Shown here piece after piece: positions 33,743 through 42,409 of a stretch of DNA of 64,000 nucleotides (within the stretch, counting starts at the first letter, position 1; each line of letters opens with the position of its first letter). The stretch covers positions 5,179,327 to 5,243,326 of the forward strand of contig NZ_QFRX01000001.1 in assembly GCF_003143935.1 (NCBI RefSeq), given 5' to 3'. The translations under genes were made by a program, and so were the position numbers. This stretch comes from Streptomyces sp. Act143 (GTDB taxonomy: Bacteria > Actinomycetota > Actinomycetes > Streptomycetales > Streptomycetaceae). Below the pieces are notes generated by a model. The model saw only the letters and a list, made by a program, of their open reading frames with translations, was not told the DNA's origin and ran no database searches.

Positions 33743-33844
33743 GGCTCAACGGGAGCATCGCGGGTCGGGGGGCACCACCGCTCCGGTCTGGATGGGTTAC
33801 CCGGCGCACCTGAAAAGCCCTCGCCCCGCTCGCCGCCCCCTTGT

Positions 33845-33850
33845 TACGGT
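33845..33850 (+). promoter_or_regulatory. -10 element of a leaderless thr leader transcript
   Basis: TACGGT fits the TANNNT -10 pattern and ends six bases before the leader peptide ATG (33857). There is no ribosome site, as expected if transcription starts at the A of that ATG. Confidence 0.5.
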
Positions 33851-33856
33851 CCTCCC

Positions 33857-33913
33857 ATGAAGCGCGCCAACCCGTCTGCCACGACGACGCCGGACCTGGT
33901 CCCGGCGCGCTGA
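33857..33913 (+). CDS. Threonine-codon leader peptide
   Basis: An 18-codon open frame, MKRANPSATTTPDLVPAR, with three consecutive Thr codons (ACG ACG ACG) at residues 9-11. It lies 83 bp upstream of the threonyl-tRNA synthetase gene and 17 bp before a strong hairpin with a T run. That is the layout of a ribosome-mediated attenuator: stalling at Thr codons when charged tRNA-Thr is scarce would block the terminator and switch on thrS. It has no ribosome site but a -10 element six bases upstream, so it is probably translated from a leaderless mRNA. The sequence features are seen directly; the mechanism is inferred by analogy with known amino-acid leaders. Confidence 0.75.
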   Translation: MKRANPSATTTPDLVPAR

Positions 33914-33930
33914 CACCTGAGCTGACGCGA

Positions 33931-33957
33931 ACCCCGGGGCGAGTGCCCCGGGGTTTT
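33931..33957 (+). terminator. Attenuator terminator upstream of thrS
   Basis: A 10-bp stem (ACCCCGGGGC / GCCCCGGGGT) with a GAGT loop, followed by TTT, forms a rho-independent terminator between the Thr leader peptide and thrS. T-tailed terminators are rare in this window, which supports a regulatory role. Confidence 0.8.
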
Positions 33958-33996
33958 CGCTGTGGTGCGCTCGTCTCCTGAACCGAGGAGAACGCC

Positions 33997-35211
33997 ATGT
34001 ACGACCACCGCCGACTCGGCCGCGAACTCGACCTGTTCGACACCGACCCCCTCATGGGCGCCGGGCTGCCGTACTGGCTGCCGGACGGGGCCGTCGTGCG
34101 GCACACCCTGGAGGAGTACGTCCGGGCGGCCGAGCGCGCGGGCGGCTATCGGCACGTGTACTCGCCGGTGCTCGGGAAGCGGGAGCTGTACGAGATCTCG
34201 GGGCACTGGGACCACTACAGCGAGGACATGTTCCCGCCCATGAAGCTCGGCGGCGAGGAGGTCGTGCTGCGGCCCAGCCTCTGTCCGCACCACGCCCTCA
34301 TCTACCGCTCGCGCTCCCACTCGTACCGTGAACTACCCCTCCGCATCGCCGAGTTGGGCGGCATGTACCGCTCCGAGCTCTCCGGTGTGCTCGGCGGCCT
34401 CACCCGCGTCCGGGCCATCCAGCTCAACGACGCCCATATCTTCTGCACCCTGGACCAGGCCGTCGAGGAGGCCCGCGCCGCCCTCGCCCTCATCCGCCGC
34501 GCCTACGCCGACCTCGGCATCCGCGCCGCCAGGTACCGGCTGTCCCTGCCGGGGGAGGGCAACAAGTACGTGGCCGACCCGGGGCTGTGGCGCCGGGCCA
34601 CCGCACTGCTCGAACAGGTCCTGGACGGGGTCGAGTACGAGGCCGTCGCGGGCGAGGCCGCCTTCTACGGGCCGAAGATCGATGTGCAGATCGTCGACTC
34701 CGCCGGACGCGAGTCCACCCTCTCCACCGTCCAGATCGACTTCCACCAGCCCGAACGCTTCGACCTGCACTACATCGGCCCCGACGGGGCGAAGCACCGC
34801 CCGGTCATGGTGCACCGCAGCATCATCGGCAGCGTCGAGCGGGCCGTCGCGCATCTCGTCGAGGAGCACGGCGGGGCGTTCCCGGCCTGGCTCGCGCCGG
34901 TGCAGCTGGCCGTGCTGCCGGTGGCGGAGGAGCAGGCGGAGCGGGCGGCGCAGGTCGTACGCCGCGCTCTCGGCCTCGGGCTGCGGGCCGAGCTCGCCGG
35001 CCCCGAGCACGGCACCCTCGGTGCCCGCATCCGGGCGGCGCGGCTCGTGCCGTACGTCGCGGTGGTCGGGGCGCGGGAGGCCGACGGCGATCTGGCCGCC
35101 GTACGGCTGCGGGACGGGCGGCGGCCCGGGGCGGTGCCGGTGGACGAGCTGCTGCACCGCCTGCGGTCGGTCGTCGAGGCGCGCGGCGCCGAGCTGTGGG
35201 CGGCCGTGTGA
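33997..35211 (+). CDS. thrS: Threonyl-tRNA synthetase lacking TGS and editing domains
   Basis: A 404-residue ThrRS, far shorter than the usual ~640-660. It begins directly at the catalytic core (LFDTDPLMGAGLPYWLPDGA); the N-terminal TGS and Ser-editing domains are absent. The three zinc ligands are intact: C96 (SLCPHH), H147 (NDAHIF) and H273 (MVHRS), with the same 51- and 126-residue spacings as E. coli C334/H385/H511. Motif 2 (MYRSELSG), motif 3 (GSVERAV) and the C-terminal anticodon-binding domain (from WLAPVQLAVLP) are present. Ribosome site GAGGAG fixes the start. It is probably a second, regulated ThrRS; a threonine leader attenuator precedes it. A resistance or starvation role is inference. 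Confidence 0.93.
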   Translation: MYDHRRLGRELDLFDTDPLMGAGLPYWLPDGAVVRHTLEEYVRAAERAGGYRHVYSPVLGKRELYEISGHWDHYSEDMFPPMKLGGEEVVLRPSLCPHHALIYRSRSHSYRELPLRIAELGGMYRSELSGVLGGLTRVRAIQLNDAHIFCTLDQAVEEARAALALIRRAYADLGIRAARYRLSLPGEGNKYVADPGLWRRATALLEQVLDGVEYEAVAGEAAFYGPKIDVQIVDSAGRESTLSTVQIDFHQPERFDLHYIGPDGAKHRPVMVHRSIIGSVERAVAHLVEEHGGAFPAWLAPVQLAVLPVAEEQAERAAQVVRRALGLGLRAELAGPEHGTLGARIRAARLVPYVAVVGAREADGDLAAVRLRDGRRPGAVPVDELLHRLRSVVEARGAELWAAV

Positions 35212-35264
35212 GGCCGCGTCGGGGCACAGGCTCTAAGGTCGGGCACACGACGGAAGGAGTCCCC

Positions 35265-36227
35265 GTGACCGGCCAGCCCATCCCCGTGATCATCGACTGC
35301 GACACCGGGGTCGACGACGCGCTCGCCCTGCTGTTCGCCGTACGCCACCCCGGTCTCGACGTCCGCGCGATCACCTGCGTGGCCGGGAACACCGACGTGG
35401 ACGGGGTCGTACGCAACACGCTGACCGTGCTGGAGGCGGCCGGGGCCGGGGACATCCCCGTCGCGCGGGGTGCCGAGCGGCCGTTGATCGAGCCGGTGCG
35501 CACCGCCTCGCACGTGCACGGGCAGGACGGCATGGGCGACCTCGGGCTGCCCGCGCCGACCCGGCGCCCGGTGGACCTGGACGCGGTGGCCCTGCTGCGG
35601 CGGGAGATCCTCGCCTCGCCGCGGCCGGTGACGCTGATCCCCACCGCCCCGCTGACCAACATCGCGCTGCTGCTGCGGACCCACCCGGAGGTGACCCGCA
35701 ACATCGAGCGGATCGTGTTCATGGGCGGCGCGGTGGAGGTCGGCAACGCCACCCCCGTCGCCGAGTTCAACGTGTGGCACGACCCGGAGGCCGCCGCGAT
35801 CCTGCTCACCGCCGGGGTGCCGATCACCATGTACGGCCTCGACGTCTTCCGGCAGGTCATCGTGCCCGCCGCCGACGTACAGCGGCTGCGGGACAGCTCC
35901 GACCCCCGGCTGCGGCTGGCCGGTGAACTCCTCGCCCACCGTGACCCGGCCACGTCGGGCGATCCCACCCCCACCGGCGGCCTCGGCGACGCGGGCGCGG
36001 TGTGCGCGGTGGCCGACCCCGGCGGCATCACCACCAGCCTGCTGCCCGTCGAGGTCTCCCTCGCCCCCGGCCCGACCCGCGGCCAGACGATCGTCGACCG
36101 CCGACCCCGCCCCGGCGAGGCCGAACTCCACGAGGGCGAACGCGACCGCCACATGGTGGACGTCGCGCTGACGGTCAACGTCGAGCGCTACGTGAAGCTG
36201 TGGCTCTCCACGGTGGAAGGGCTGTGA
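35265..36227 (+). CDS. Inosine-uridine preferring nucleoside hydrolase
   Basis: Nucleoside N-ribohydrolase (320 aa) of the IUNH family, releasing free base and ribose from nucleosides. The signature IIDCDTGVDDALAL (calcium-binding DxDxxxDD) lies at residues ~8-21, and the later FMGGAVEVGN, AEFNVWHDPEAA and final HMVDVAL segments are family blocks. The GTG at 35265 follows GGAAGGAG, 53 bp after thrS, so it may be co-transcribed and share threonine attenuation. The stop codon overlaps the left arm of a 77-bp inverted repeat. Confidence 0.93.
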   Translation: MTGQPIPVIIDCDTGVDDALALLFAVRHPGLDVRAITCVAGNTDVDGVVRNTLTVLEAAGAGDIPVARGAERPLIEPVRTASHVHGQDGMGDLGLPAPTRRPVDLDAVALLRREILASPRPVTLIPTAPLTNIALLLRTHPEVTRNIERIVFMGGAVEVGNATPVAEFNVWHDPEAAAILLTAGVPITMYGLDVFRQVIVPAADVQRLRDSSDPRLRLAGELLAHRDPATSGDPTPTGGLGDAGAVCAVADPGGITTSLLPVEVSLAPGPTRGQTIVDRRPRPGEAELHEGERDRHMVDVALTVNVERYVKLWLSTVEGL

Positions 36228-36302
36228 TTGGCGAGTTTGTCTCCGGGCCAGAAATCGTGACCAGGCACTTTCCGGGCCCGTGGTGAAACAAACTCGCCAA
36301 TC
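36226..36302. repeat. 77-bp element with 15-bp perfect inverted ends
   Basis: GATTGGCGAGTTTGT (36226-36240) and its exact complement (36288-36302) enclose a 47-bp core that pairs further around CGGGCC/GGCCCG. The A/T content of the arms differs from the surroundings. It may be a bidirectional terminator between convergent genes or a small hairpin-type mobile element. Confidence 0.75.
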
Positions 36303-36312
36303 GTCTGGGCCC

Positions 36313-37251
36313 TTACGCGCGCGTCGCCTTCCGGCGCCGCGTGGCGAGGACGATCGCGCCGCCGCCCACCAGCAGCGCCGCCGCGCCGCCGACGATGACG
36401 GGGGTGTTGCTGTTGGCGCCGGTCTCCGCGAGGTCGCCACCGCCGCCGTTCGGGGTGGCGGCCGGGGCGGTCGTCGACTCCGAGGCGGACGGGGCCGGGG
36501 TGTCGGAGGACTCCGACTCCGAGGGGGTCTCCGACGGCGTCGCCGAAGGCGTCTCGGACTCGGACGCCGGCGGGGTGGTCTCCTCGGCCGGGGTGGACTC
36601 GGAGGCCGACGGGGTCGGGGTCGGGGTCGGCGACGGCTGGGCCGTGCAGTCCTTCGTGCCGCCGTTCCAGGCCGCGATCAGCTTGTCCTTGATGACCGGG
36701 TGGTCCGGGCCCTTGGGCAGGTCGCCGTGCTGGAAGCCGTCGTTGGCGTCGAGCTTGCCGTCGAACTTCGTGGCGCCCCGGTAGAGGTCGATCTGGGCGT
36801 AGCAGCCCTGGTCGGGGATGGCGATGTCGAGGGTGTCGCTCTGGCCGGCCTTGACGGTCACGGTGTCGAAGTCGTGGAAGACCTGCTCGCCGGAGGTGGC
36901 GAAGGTCGGACCGTGCGCCCGGTAGGAGGCGAGGGAGGCCGTGCAGGTGGACGCGTTGCCGGCGGTGCGGACCGTGACGTGCACCTTGCCGTCGTCGGTC
37001 GGCTTGAGGTTCTGGTCGTCGACCTTGACCGAGGGGAAGAAGTTCTTGCCGTCGAGGGAGAACTCGCAGAGCTCGGTTCCCGTCTCGGTGCCGGCGCCCG
37101 TGCCGGGCTTGTAGCTGCCGCCGTCGTCCCAGCCCTTTCCGCCGGGGCAGTCGGTGGCCGAGGCGACGGAGGCGGTGAAGGCGCAGATGGCGAGCGTCGC
37201 GGCGCCCGTCCCCAGCAGGCGGCGCACGGTGACACGTCTCGCTATGGACAT
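36313..37251 (-). CDS. LAETG sortase-anchored surface protein
   Basis: Surface protein of 312 residues. The signal peptide (RRLLGTGAATLAICAFTASV) leads into an extracellular domain of about 170 residues with Cys pairs (DCPGG, ELCEF, TCTAS, GCYAQ), then a Ser/Thr/Pro/Glu-rich wall spanner (residues ~205-270) and a sorting signal: LAETG, a hydrophobic helix (VIVGGAAALLVGGGAIVLA) and a basic tail (TRRRKATRA). LAXTG signals are cleaved by class E sortases in Streptomyces, so it should be covalently attached to the wall. The ligand is unknown. The start is the ATG at 37251; upstream codons lack signal-peptide character. Confidence 0.9.
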   Translation of the reverse strand: MSIARRVTVRRLLGTGAATLAICAFTASVASATDCPGGKGWDDGGSYKPGTGAGTETGTELCEFSLDGKNFFPSVKVDDQNLKPTDDGKVHVTVRTAGNASTCTASLASYRAHGPTFATSGEQVFHDFDTVTVKAGQSDTLDIAIPDQGCYAQIDLYRGATKFDGKLDANDGFQHGDLPKGPDHPVIKDKLIAAWNGGTKDCTAQPSPTPTPTPSASESTPAEETTPPASESETPSATPSETPSESESSDTPAPSASESTTAPAATPNGGGGDLAETGANSNTPVIVGGAAALLVGGGAIVLATRRRKATRA

Positions 37252-37558
37252 GCGTATCCCATCAGGGTGGAGTGAACTGAGAGGCGCTGCGGAACGCTGC
37301 AGAGCGCAAAAGGGCGCTCGGAAACATTGGACCCATTGGTCAATATGAGTCACACGCACAACAGCGTGCGGCCATCGTGGATCTCCTGCCGGAACGCTGT
37401 CAACCTGCGGGAATACAAGCCCTGTTCAACAGTCATCACAATTCCGCCACACAGGGAACGCACTGCTCCGCGAAGTGTCCGGGTTCGCCCGGGCCCGACG
37501 GTGGACACATTCCCCTTTGTATGTCTATGCCGCCCGCGTGGAACAGCGAGGAGCACGT
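37252..37558. promoter_or_regulatory. Divergent promoter region
   Basis: This 307-bp gap lies between the LAETG protein and GH13 genes. It carries a more A/T-rich patch with CATTGG repeated (near 37325 and 37334) and a hairpin CGCAC-N5-GTGCG-like sequence near 37355. No operator is clearly assignable and no gene is supported. Confidence 0.35.
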
Positions 37559-39205
37559 GTGATCCCCGACCTCTCGTCCAAGGACCCGAACTGGTGGCGA
37601 CAGGCCGTCATCTACCAGATCTACCCCCGCAGCTTCGCCGACGCGGACGGCGACGGGCTCGGGGACCTGAAGGGCGCGACCGAACGCCTCACCCATCTCG
37701 CCGCCCTCGGCGTCGACGCCCTGTGGCTGAGCCCCTTCTACCCCTCCGAACTCGCCGACGGCGGCTACGACGTCGCGGACCACCGTGACGTCGACCCGCG
37801 CCTGGGCACCCTCGGCGACTTCGACGCCCTGGTCGCCGAGGCCCACCGCCTCGGGCTGAAGGTCGTCGTCGACCTCGTCCCCAACCACAGCTCCCACCGG
37901 CACGCGTGGTTCCAGGAGGCCCTCGCCGCCGGACCCGGCTCCGCCGCCCGCGACCGGTACGTCTTCCGCGACGGCCGCGGCGCGCACGGCGAACTCCCGC
38001 CCACCGACTGGCAGTCCGTCTTCGGCGGCAGCGCCTGGAAACGCGTCCCGGACGGCCAGTGGTACCTCCACCTCTTCGCCCCCGAACAGCCCGACTTCAA
38101 CTGGGGCCACGACGAGGTCCGCGCCGACTTCCGCACCACCCTGCGCTTCTGGTCCGACCGGGGCGTCGACGGCTTCCGGGTGGACGTCGCCCACGCCCTC
38201 GCCAAGGACCTCGCCGAGCCCCTGCGCGACCTCGGCGACCTCCCCGGCGTCGCGGAGGACGCCCTGGACCGGGTGGCGCCGGGCAGCCACCCCTACTGGG
38301 ACCGCGACGAGGTCCATGAGATCTACCGCGACTGGCGCCGGGTCCTGGACTCCTACTCCCCGCCCCGCATGGCCGTCGCCGAGGTCTGGGTGCCGACCGC
38401 GCGCCGCGCCGCCTACGCCCGCCCGGACGAACTGGGCCAGGCCTTCAACTTCGAGTACCTGGAGACCGGCTGGGACGCCGGCGCGCTCCGCGAGGTGATC
38501 AGTGACTCGCTGCGCACCGCGCACGCCGCCGGCGCCTCGGCCACCTGGGTGCTGTCCAACCACGACGTCGTCCGCCACGCCTCGCGCCTGATGCTCCCGC
38601 CGGGCACCGACGAGAACGCCTGGCTGCTGTCCGGCGGCCACGCCCCCGGGGTCGACCGGGCGCGGGGGCTGCGGCGGGCTCGCGCCGCGACGCTGCTCAT
38701 GCTGGCCCTGCCGGGTTCGTCGTACCTCTACCAGGGCGAGGAGCTCGGTCTGCCCGAGGTCGCCGACCTGCCCGTCGAGGTGCTCCAGGACCCGGTCTGG
38801 GAGCAGACCGGGCGGGTCCGCAAGGGCCGCGACGGCTGCCGGGTGCCGCTGCCGTGGACGCGCACCGGTCCGTCGTACGGCTTCGGGGCGGGCGGCGCCT
38901 GGCTGCCGCAGCCGGAGTACTTCGCCGCCTGCGCCGTCGAGGCGCAGGACGGCGTCGAGGGCTCCACCCTGGAGCTGTACCGCACGGCCCTGAGGCTGCG
39001 CCGCAAGCTGCTGGAGGGCGAGACACTGACCTGGACGGCCGGCGGCCCGCCCGGTGTGCTGGACTTCGCCCGGCACGACGGCTGGCGGTGCGTGACGAAC
39101 CTGTCGGACCGGCCCGTCGCCCTGCCGGACGGGGAAGTGCTGGTCGCCAGCGGCCCGTTGGAGGACGGGCTGCTGGGAGCGGACACCACGGTGTGGCTGG
39201 CGTAG
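37559..39205 (+). CDS. GH13 alpha-glucosidase / oligo-1,6-glucosidase type
   Basis: Cytosolic glycoside hydrolase family 13 enzyme (548 aa) that should release glucose from short alpha-glucans or related sugars. The (beta/alpha)8 motifs are in order: DLVPNHSS (region I), GFRVDVAHA with the nucleophile Asp near residue 206, MAVAEVWV with the acid/base Glu near 274, and VLSNHDVVRH with the transition-state Asp near 336. QIYPRSFADADGDG is the usual start of the barrel. There is no signal peptide. The GTG at 37559 has GAGGAG five bases upstream; earlier in-frame starts lack one. The linkage specificity cannot be settled from sequence. Confidence 0.93.
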   Translation: MIPDLSSKDPNWWRQAVIYQIYPRSFADADGDGLGDLKGATERLTHLAALGVDALWLSPFYPSELADGGYDVADHRDVDPRLGTLGDFDALVAEAHRLGLKVVVDLVPNHSSHRHAWFQEALAAGPGSAARDRYVFRDGRGAHGELPPTDWQSVFGGSAWKRVPDGQWYLHLFAPEQPDFNWGHDEVRADFRTTLRFWSDRGVDGFRVDVAHALAKDLAEPLRDLGDLPGVAEDALDRVAPGSHPYWDRDEVHEIYRDWRRVLDSYSPPRMAVAEVWVPTARRAAYARPDELGQAFNFEYLETGWDAGALREVISDSLRTAHAAGASATWVLSNHDVVRHASRLMLPPGTDENAWLLSGGHAPGVDRARGLRRARAATLLMLALPGSSYLYQGEELGLPEVADLPVEVLQDPVWEQTGRVRKGRDGCRVPLPWTRTGPSYGFGAGGAWLPQPEYFAACAVEAQDGVEGSTLELYRTALRLRRKLLEGETLTWTAGGPPGVLDFARHDGWRCVTNLSDRPVALPDGEVLVASGPLEDGLLGADTTVWLA

Positions 39206-39214
39206 GGAGGGTGC

Positions 39215-39997
39215 TCAGCCGATCGTCGGACTCGGACTCGGGGTCGCACCCGCACCCGAACCCGCGGCCTCGCCCGGGATCGCGATCGGCGTGGACGTCG
39301 GGTTGGGCGGCGGGCTCAGCACGACCATGGGCGCGCCGGGCTGCGGGGCCGGCGGCGTCAGGTCGGTGTCCGGGAGCTTCGGCGGGGTGGTCTGCTGGAA
39401 GAGGGCCTGGTCGAAGCTGACGAAGCCGGTCTTCTCCATGACCGTCATGTGGTCCAGGACCGTGTCGTTGGCCATGTCGGCCAGCGAGCGCACCAGCGAG
39501 TTCTTGGTGGTGGAGCGGATCTTCGCGATCGCGTTGAAGATCGAACCGTGCGTCGTGCGCAGGATGTTGGCGAAGTTCGAGTCGAACTCCCTGCCGGAGC
39601 TGCTCTCGATCGTGTTCACGAAGCCCTGCTGCTGCGGGCTCGCCACGTTCGGCAGCGTGACGTTCAGCATCGGGGCGATCTTGCGGCAGGCGGCGTCCAG
39701 GGCCGCGTGGCCGTCGATGAGGTGCCGGCCGGCCTCCTTGACCTCCGGGGTCGTCCCCTTCTCCAGGGCGACCTTGCCCAGCGGGTACTCCCACAGCCCC
39801 GCCGCGCGCACCTTCACCACGAAGTCCCGGTCCTGCTCGGTCAGCGGCCCCCACTGCGTCTGGGCGATGATGCGGTCCTGGGCGGTGGAGGCCTTGCTGA
39901 CACCGAGCATCGCGGGGTACGCCAGCGCGACGATCGTCAGACTGAGCGCACCGCCCACGAAGAGCGTTCCCGTCGCGTTCCGCGAAAAGCGCACCAT
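39215..39997 (-). CDS. DUF4142 domain protein
   Basis: Exported or membrane-anchored protein of 260 residues. After a basic start comes one hydrophobic helix (LFVGGALSLTIVALAYPAML) and a helical DUF4142 domain of about 150 residues resembling a ferritin-like bundle (FVVKVRAAGLWEYPLGKVAL, HLIDGHAALDAACRKIA). A Pro/Ser/Thr-rich tail follows. DUF4142 proteins are extracytoplasmic and of unknown function. The ATG at 39997 has CAGGAG close upstream; the frame extends to 40060. It ends 9 bp from the convergent GH13 gene. Confidence 0.85.
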   Translation of the reverse strand: MVRFSRNATGTLFVGGALSLTIVALAYPAMLGVSKASTAQDRIIAQTQWGPLTEQDRDFVVKVRAAGLWEYPLGKVALEKGTTPEVKEAGRHLIDGHAALDAACRKIAPMLNVTLPNVASPQQQGFVNTIESSSGREFDSNFANILRTTHGSIFNAIAKIRSTTKNSLVRSLADMANDTVLDHMTVMEKTGFVSFDQALFQQTTPPKLPDTDLTPPAPQPGAPMVVLSPPPNPTSTPIAIPGEAAGSGAGATPSPSPTIG

Positions 39998-40087
39998 GGC
40001 TCCTGTCCGGTCGAGGGGTCGTACGACCCTGTGTACGGACGAGGAGCCACGGTTGTTCATGCTGTGACAGGAGCCACGTGCGCGGGG

Positions 40088-42202
40088 CTACTTGGGCGCG
40101 AACACCGCCGTCAGGGTGTGGCCCCACTCGTCGAAGTGGACCGCCGTGCAGCCCTCGTGGTCCTCCTCGTCGCCGCCGTAGGGCTCACCGTCGAGCAGCC
40201 AGTCCACGAAGACGTAGCCCTGGGCGGGTACGGCCTTGGCGTGGATGGTGTCGCCGTCGGCGTAGGGGCCGGTGGCGGACAGTTCGATCGTGCCCTCGCC
40301 GCCCCGGATCTCGGTCTCCAGGGTGAGGTCGCGGGGTTCGAAGACGGCGGTGAGGGTGGAGTCGTCCTCGCCGACGCGCAGGAGGATGTCGTCGTCGTCA
40401 CCCGCGTAGGAGCCGTCCAGGGTCCAGCCCGCGAAGTGCCATCCGGCCTTCGGTACGGCCCTGTAGTGCAGTTCGGCGCCCTCCAGGACGGACGCCCCGG
40501 TGAGGGCCCGCGCGGCCGACTTCGTCCTGGACTTCACCGAGCCGCTGCCGGAGGACTTGGTGCTGACCGTGGAGGTGGCGCTCGTGCCCTTCTTGAAGGT
40601 CGCCTTCAGCGTGTGGTCCTTCGCGGCCATGCTCACCTTGATCGTCTTGCTGGTCGACGACTGCTTCTTGCCGTCGAGGGTCCAGTGGCTGAAGACGTAG
40701 CCCTTGGCGGGGACGGCGGTGAAGGTGGCGGTCGCCGTCTGCGCGTACGGGCCCATGATCTTCGGGACGATCCTCCCGGCGCTCGTCGAGGGCGACGAGG
40801 ACGGGGTCACGTCGCACAGTGTGGCGTCGGACTTCGCGGCGCGGTAGGCGGCCACCGCCGCGGAGGACTCGTTCAGGAACCACGCGGAGTCGGCGGCGTG
40901 GGTGGCCGTCGGCTTGGTGCCGAGCTTCTGGCCGCGGTAGGTCTGGCCGTAGTTGGAGAAGCGGTTGATCCGGCCGCAGCCGCCCTTGGTGGTGGTGCGG
41001 CAGCTCGACTCGTAGGCCATCGCCGTCGACCAGTCGCCCTTCTTCGGGAAGTAGCCGCTGGCACCGTTGTTGGGCTGGTCCGGCTGGGTCGTCCAGTCGT
41101 GGTTGGCGCCGAGGTTGTGGCCGAGCTCGTGGCCGAAGCTGTAGTGCGCGATCGCGTTCTGGGCGACGATCGAGTACGCCCAGCTCGACCAGGTCGGGCC
41201 CGGGTCCGGCGGGGTGTAGCCGATGCCGCCCATCGCGTTGCCGCCGGTCACGACCGTGACCTGGTCCGCGCCGTACCGGTCGCGCAGGGTGAGCAGGTCG
41301 TCGGCGACGCCGTCGTCGGTGGCGAAGGCCAGCAGGGCGGCGTTCGACTGGGTGTCGTACTTCGCGGCGATGTTCATGTAGGCGGTGTGCACGAGGCGGA
41401 CGCGGGCCTTGATACCGCTGGTGGCGAGGGCGTCGTTGGTGAGCGAGATGCCCTTGGCGATCTGGGCCTTGATCTGGCTGTCGCCGCCGGCCTCGGAGCG
41501 GGCCTTCGGCGAGTAGGCGGCCAGGACGTCGATCACGGCGATCTTGTCACTGCCCTTGCACTTGCCCTTGGGGGCCCTGCCCTCGGCCCGGCCGGCGGCG
41601 TCGGGCAGCGGGGTGAGCGGGCGGGACTGCGGGGGCACGGGACTGGCGTCGTCCTCGTCGGTGTCCGGCGTCGTCTCCATCACGGTGACGTGGCCCGGAG
41701 CGGTGGGGACGATGTCGTACATCGCGCCGCCGAGCAGGAAGCTGGCGCTGAGCTCCTCGTTGCCGCTGGTCCCGTCGCAGCCGCCCTTCAGCGCGACGAT
41801 CACCGTCTGGTCGGTGGTGCCCTCGACCTCGCCGTGCCAGGTCAGGACGCCGCCGATGGTCTCCCGGGAGACCTCCGCCGCTTCCACGACGGTGTCCTCG
41901 AAGAGCGGGAAGCGGATCTCGCTGCCGAGCTCGGCCGGGCCGCAGAGACGGGCGAGAGCGGACTCGCGGACGACGGCCTCGCGCAGCCGGACGGCCTCCT
42001 TGCCGTACTCCTCGGAGTCGTCGTCGCTCTCGGCGGGGTGGGGCCAGTCCCCGGGGTTCTCGGGCGTGATGACGGAGGAGGCCAGGGCGGCGGAGGCGAG
42101 GGGGGTGCGGGCGTCGGCGGCTGTGGCCGGGCGGAGGGCTGTGGTGCCACCGAGGACGAGCGCGACCAGGGCGGTGCACGCGGCCCAACTGCGTGGGGGC
42201 AT
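40088..42202 (-). CDS. Secreted M12-like zinc metalloprotease with bacterial repeat domains
   Basis: Exported protease of 704 residues. A signal peptide (AACTALVALVLGGTT) and pro-region precede a catalytic domain that contains HELGHNLGANHD, the metzincin zinc signature of reprolysin/M12-type peptidases, near residue 360, with a likely Met-turn at MAYES. The C-terminal ~270 residues hold three InlB/Listeria-Bacteroides-type beta repeats (YVFSHWTLDGKKQ, WHFAGWTLDGSY, YVFVDWLLDGEPY) that likely bind the substrate or surface. The ATG at 42202 follows GGAAAGG. The substrate is unknown. It diverges from a repeat-bearing secreted protein gene. Confidence 0.9.
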   Translation of the reverse strand: MPPRSWAACTALVALVLGGTTALRPATAADARTPLASAALASSVITPENPGDWPHPAESDDDSEEYGKEAVRLREAVVRESALARLCGPAELGSEIRFPLFEDTVVEAAEVSRETIGGVLTWHGEVEGTTDQTVIVALKGGCDGTSGNEELSASFLLGGAMYDIVPTAPGHVTVMETTPDTDEDDASPVPPQSRPLTPLPDAAGRAEGRAPKGKCKGSDKIAVIDVLAAYSPKARSEAGGDSQIKAQIAKGISLTNDALATSGIKARVRLVHTAYMNIAAKYDTQSNAALLAFATDDGVADDLLTLRDRYGADQVTVVTGGNAMGGIGYTPPDPGPTWSSWAYSIVAQNAIAHYSFGHELGHNLGANHDWTTQPDQPNNGASGYFPKKGDWSTAMAYESSCRTTTKGGCGRINRFSNYGQTYRGQKLGTKPTATHAADSAWFLNESSAAVAAYRAAKSDATLCDVTPSSSPSTSAGRIVPKIMGPYAQTATATFTAVPAKGYVFSHWTLDGKKQSSTSKTIKVSMAAKDHTLKATFKKGTSATSTVSTKSSGSGSVKSRTKSAARALTGASVLEGAELHYRAVPKAGWHFAGWTLDGSYAGDDDDILLRVGEDDSTLTAVFEPRDLTLETEIRGGEGTIELSATGPYADGDTIHAKAVPAQGYVFVDWLLDGEPYGGDEEDHEGCTAVHFDEWGHTLTAVFAPK

Positions 42203-42409
42203 GCGGAGGACCTTTCCGTGGGATGAGATGACTGCTCTGTTCCCCGCACGGAGCCCTCCCGCCGACGACCGCCCACGGGATGCGCCCCCATCAGGCGACG
42301 GCTTCCGCCATACGGCCGCACAGCGCACGTGCCGCGGGACGGCGTCCCGCCAGAATCGCAACCGGGGGTGGGGCCGACCGACCTCGTCCGCACAGGGAGC
42401 CCGCACACG

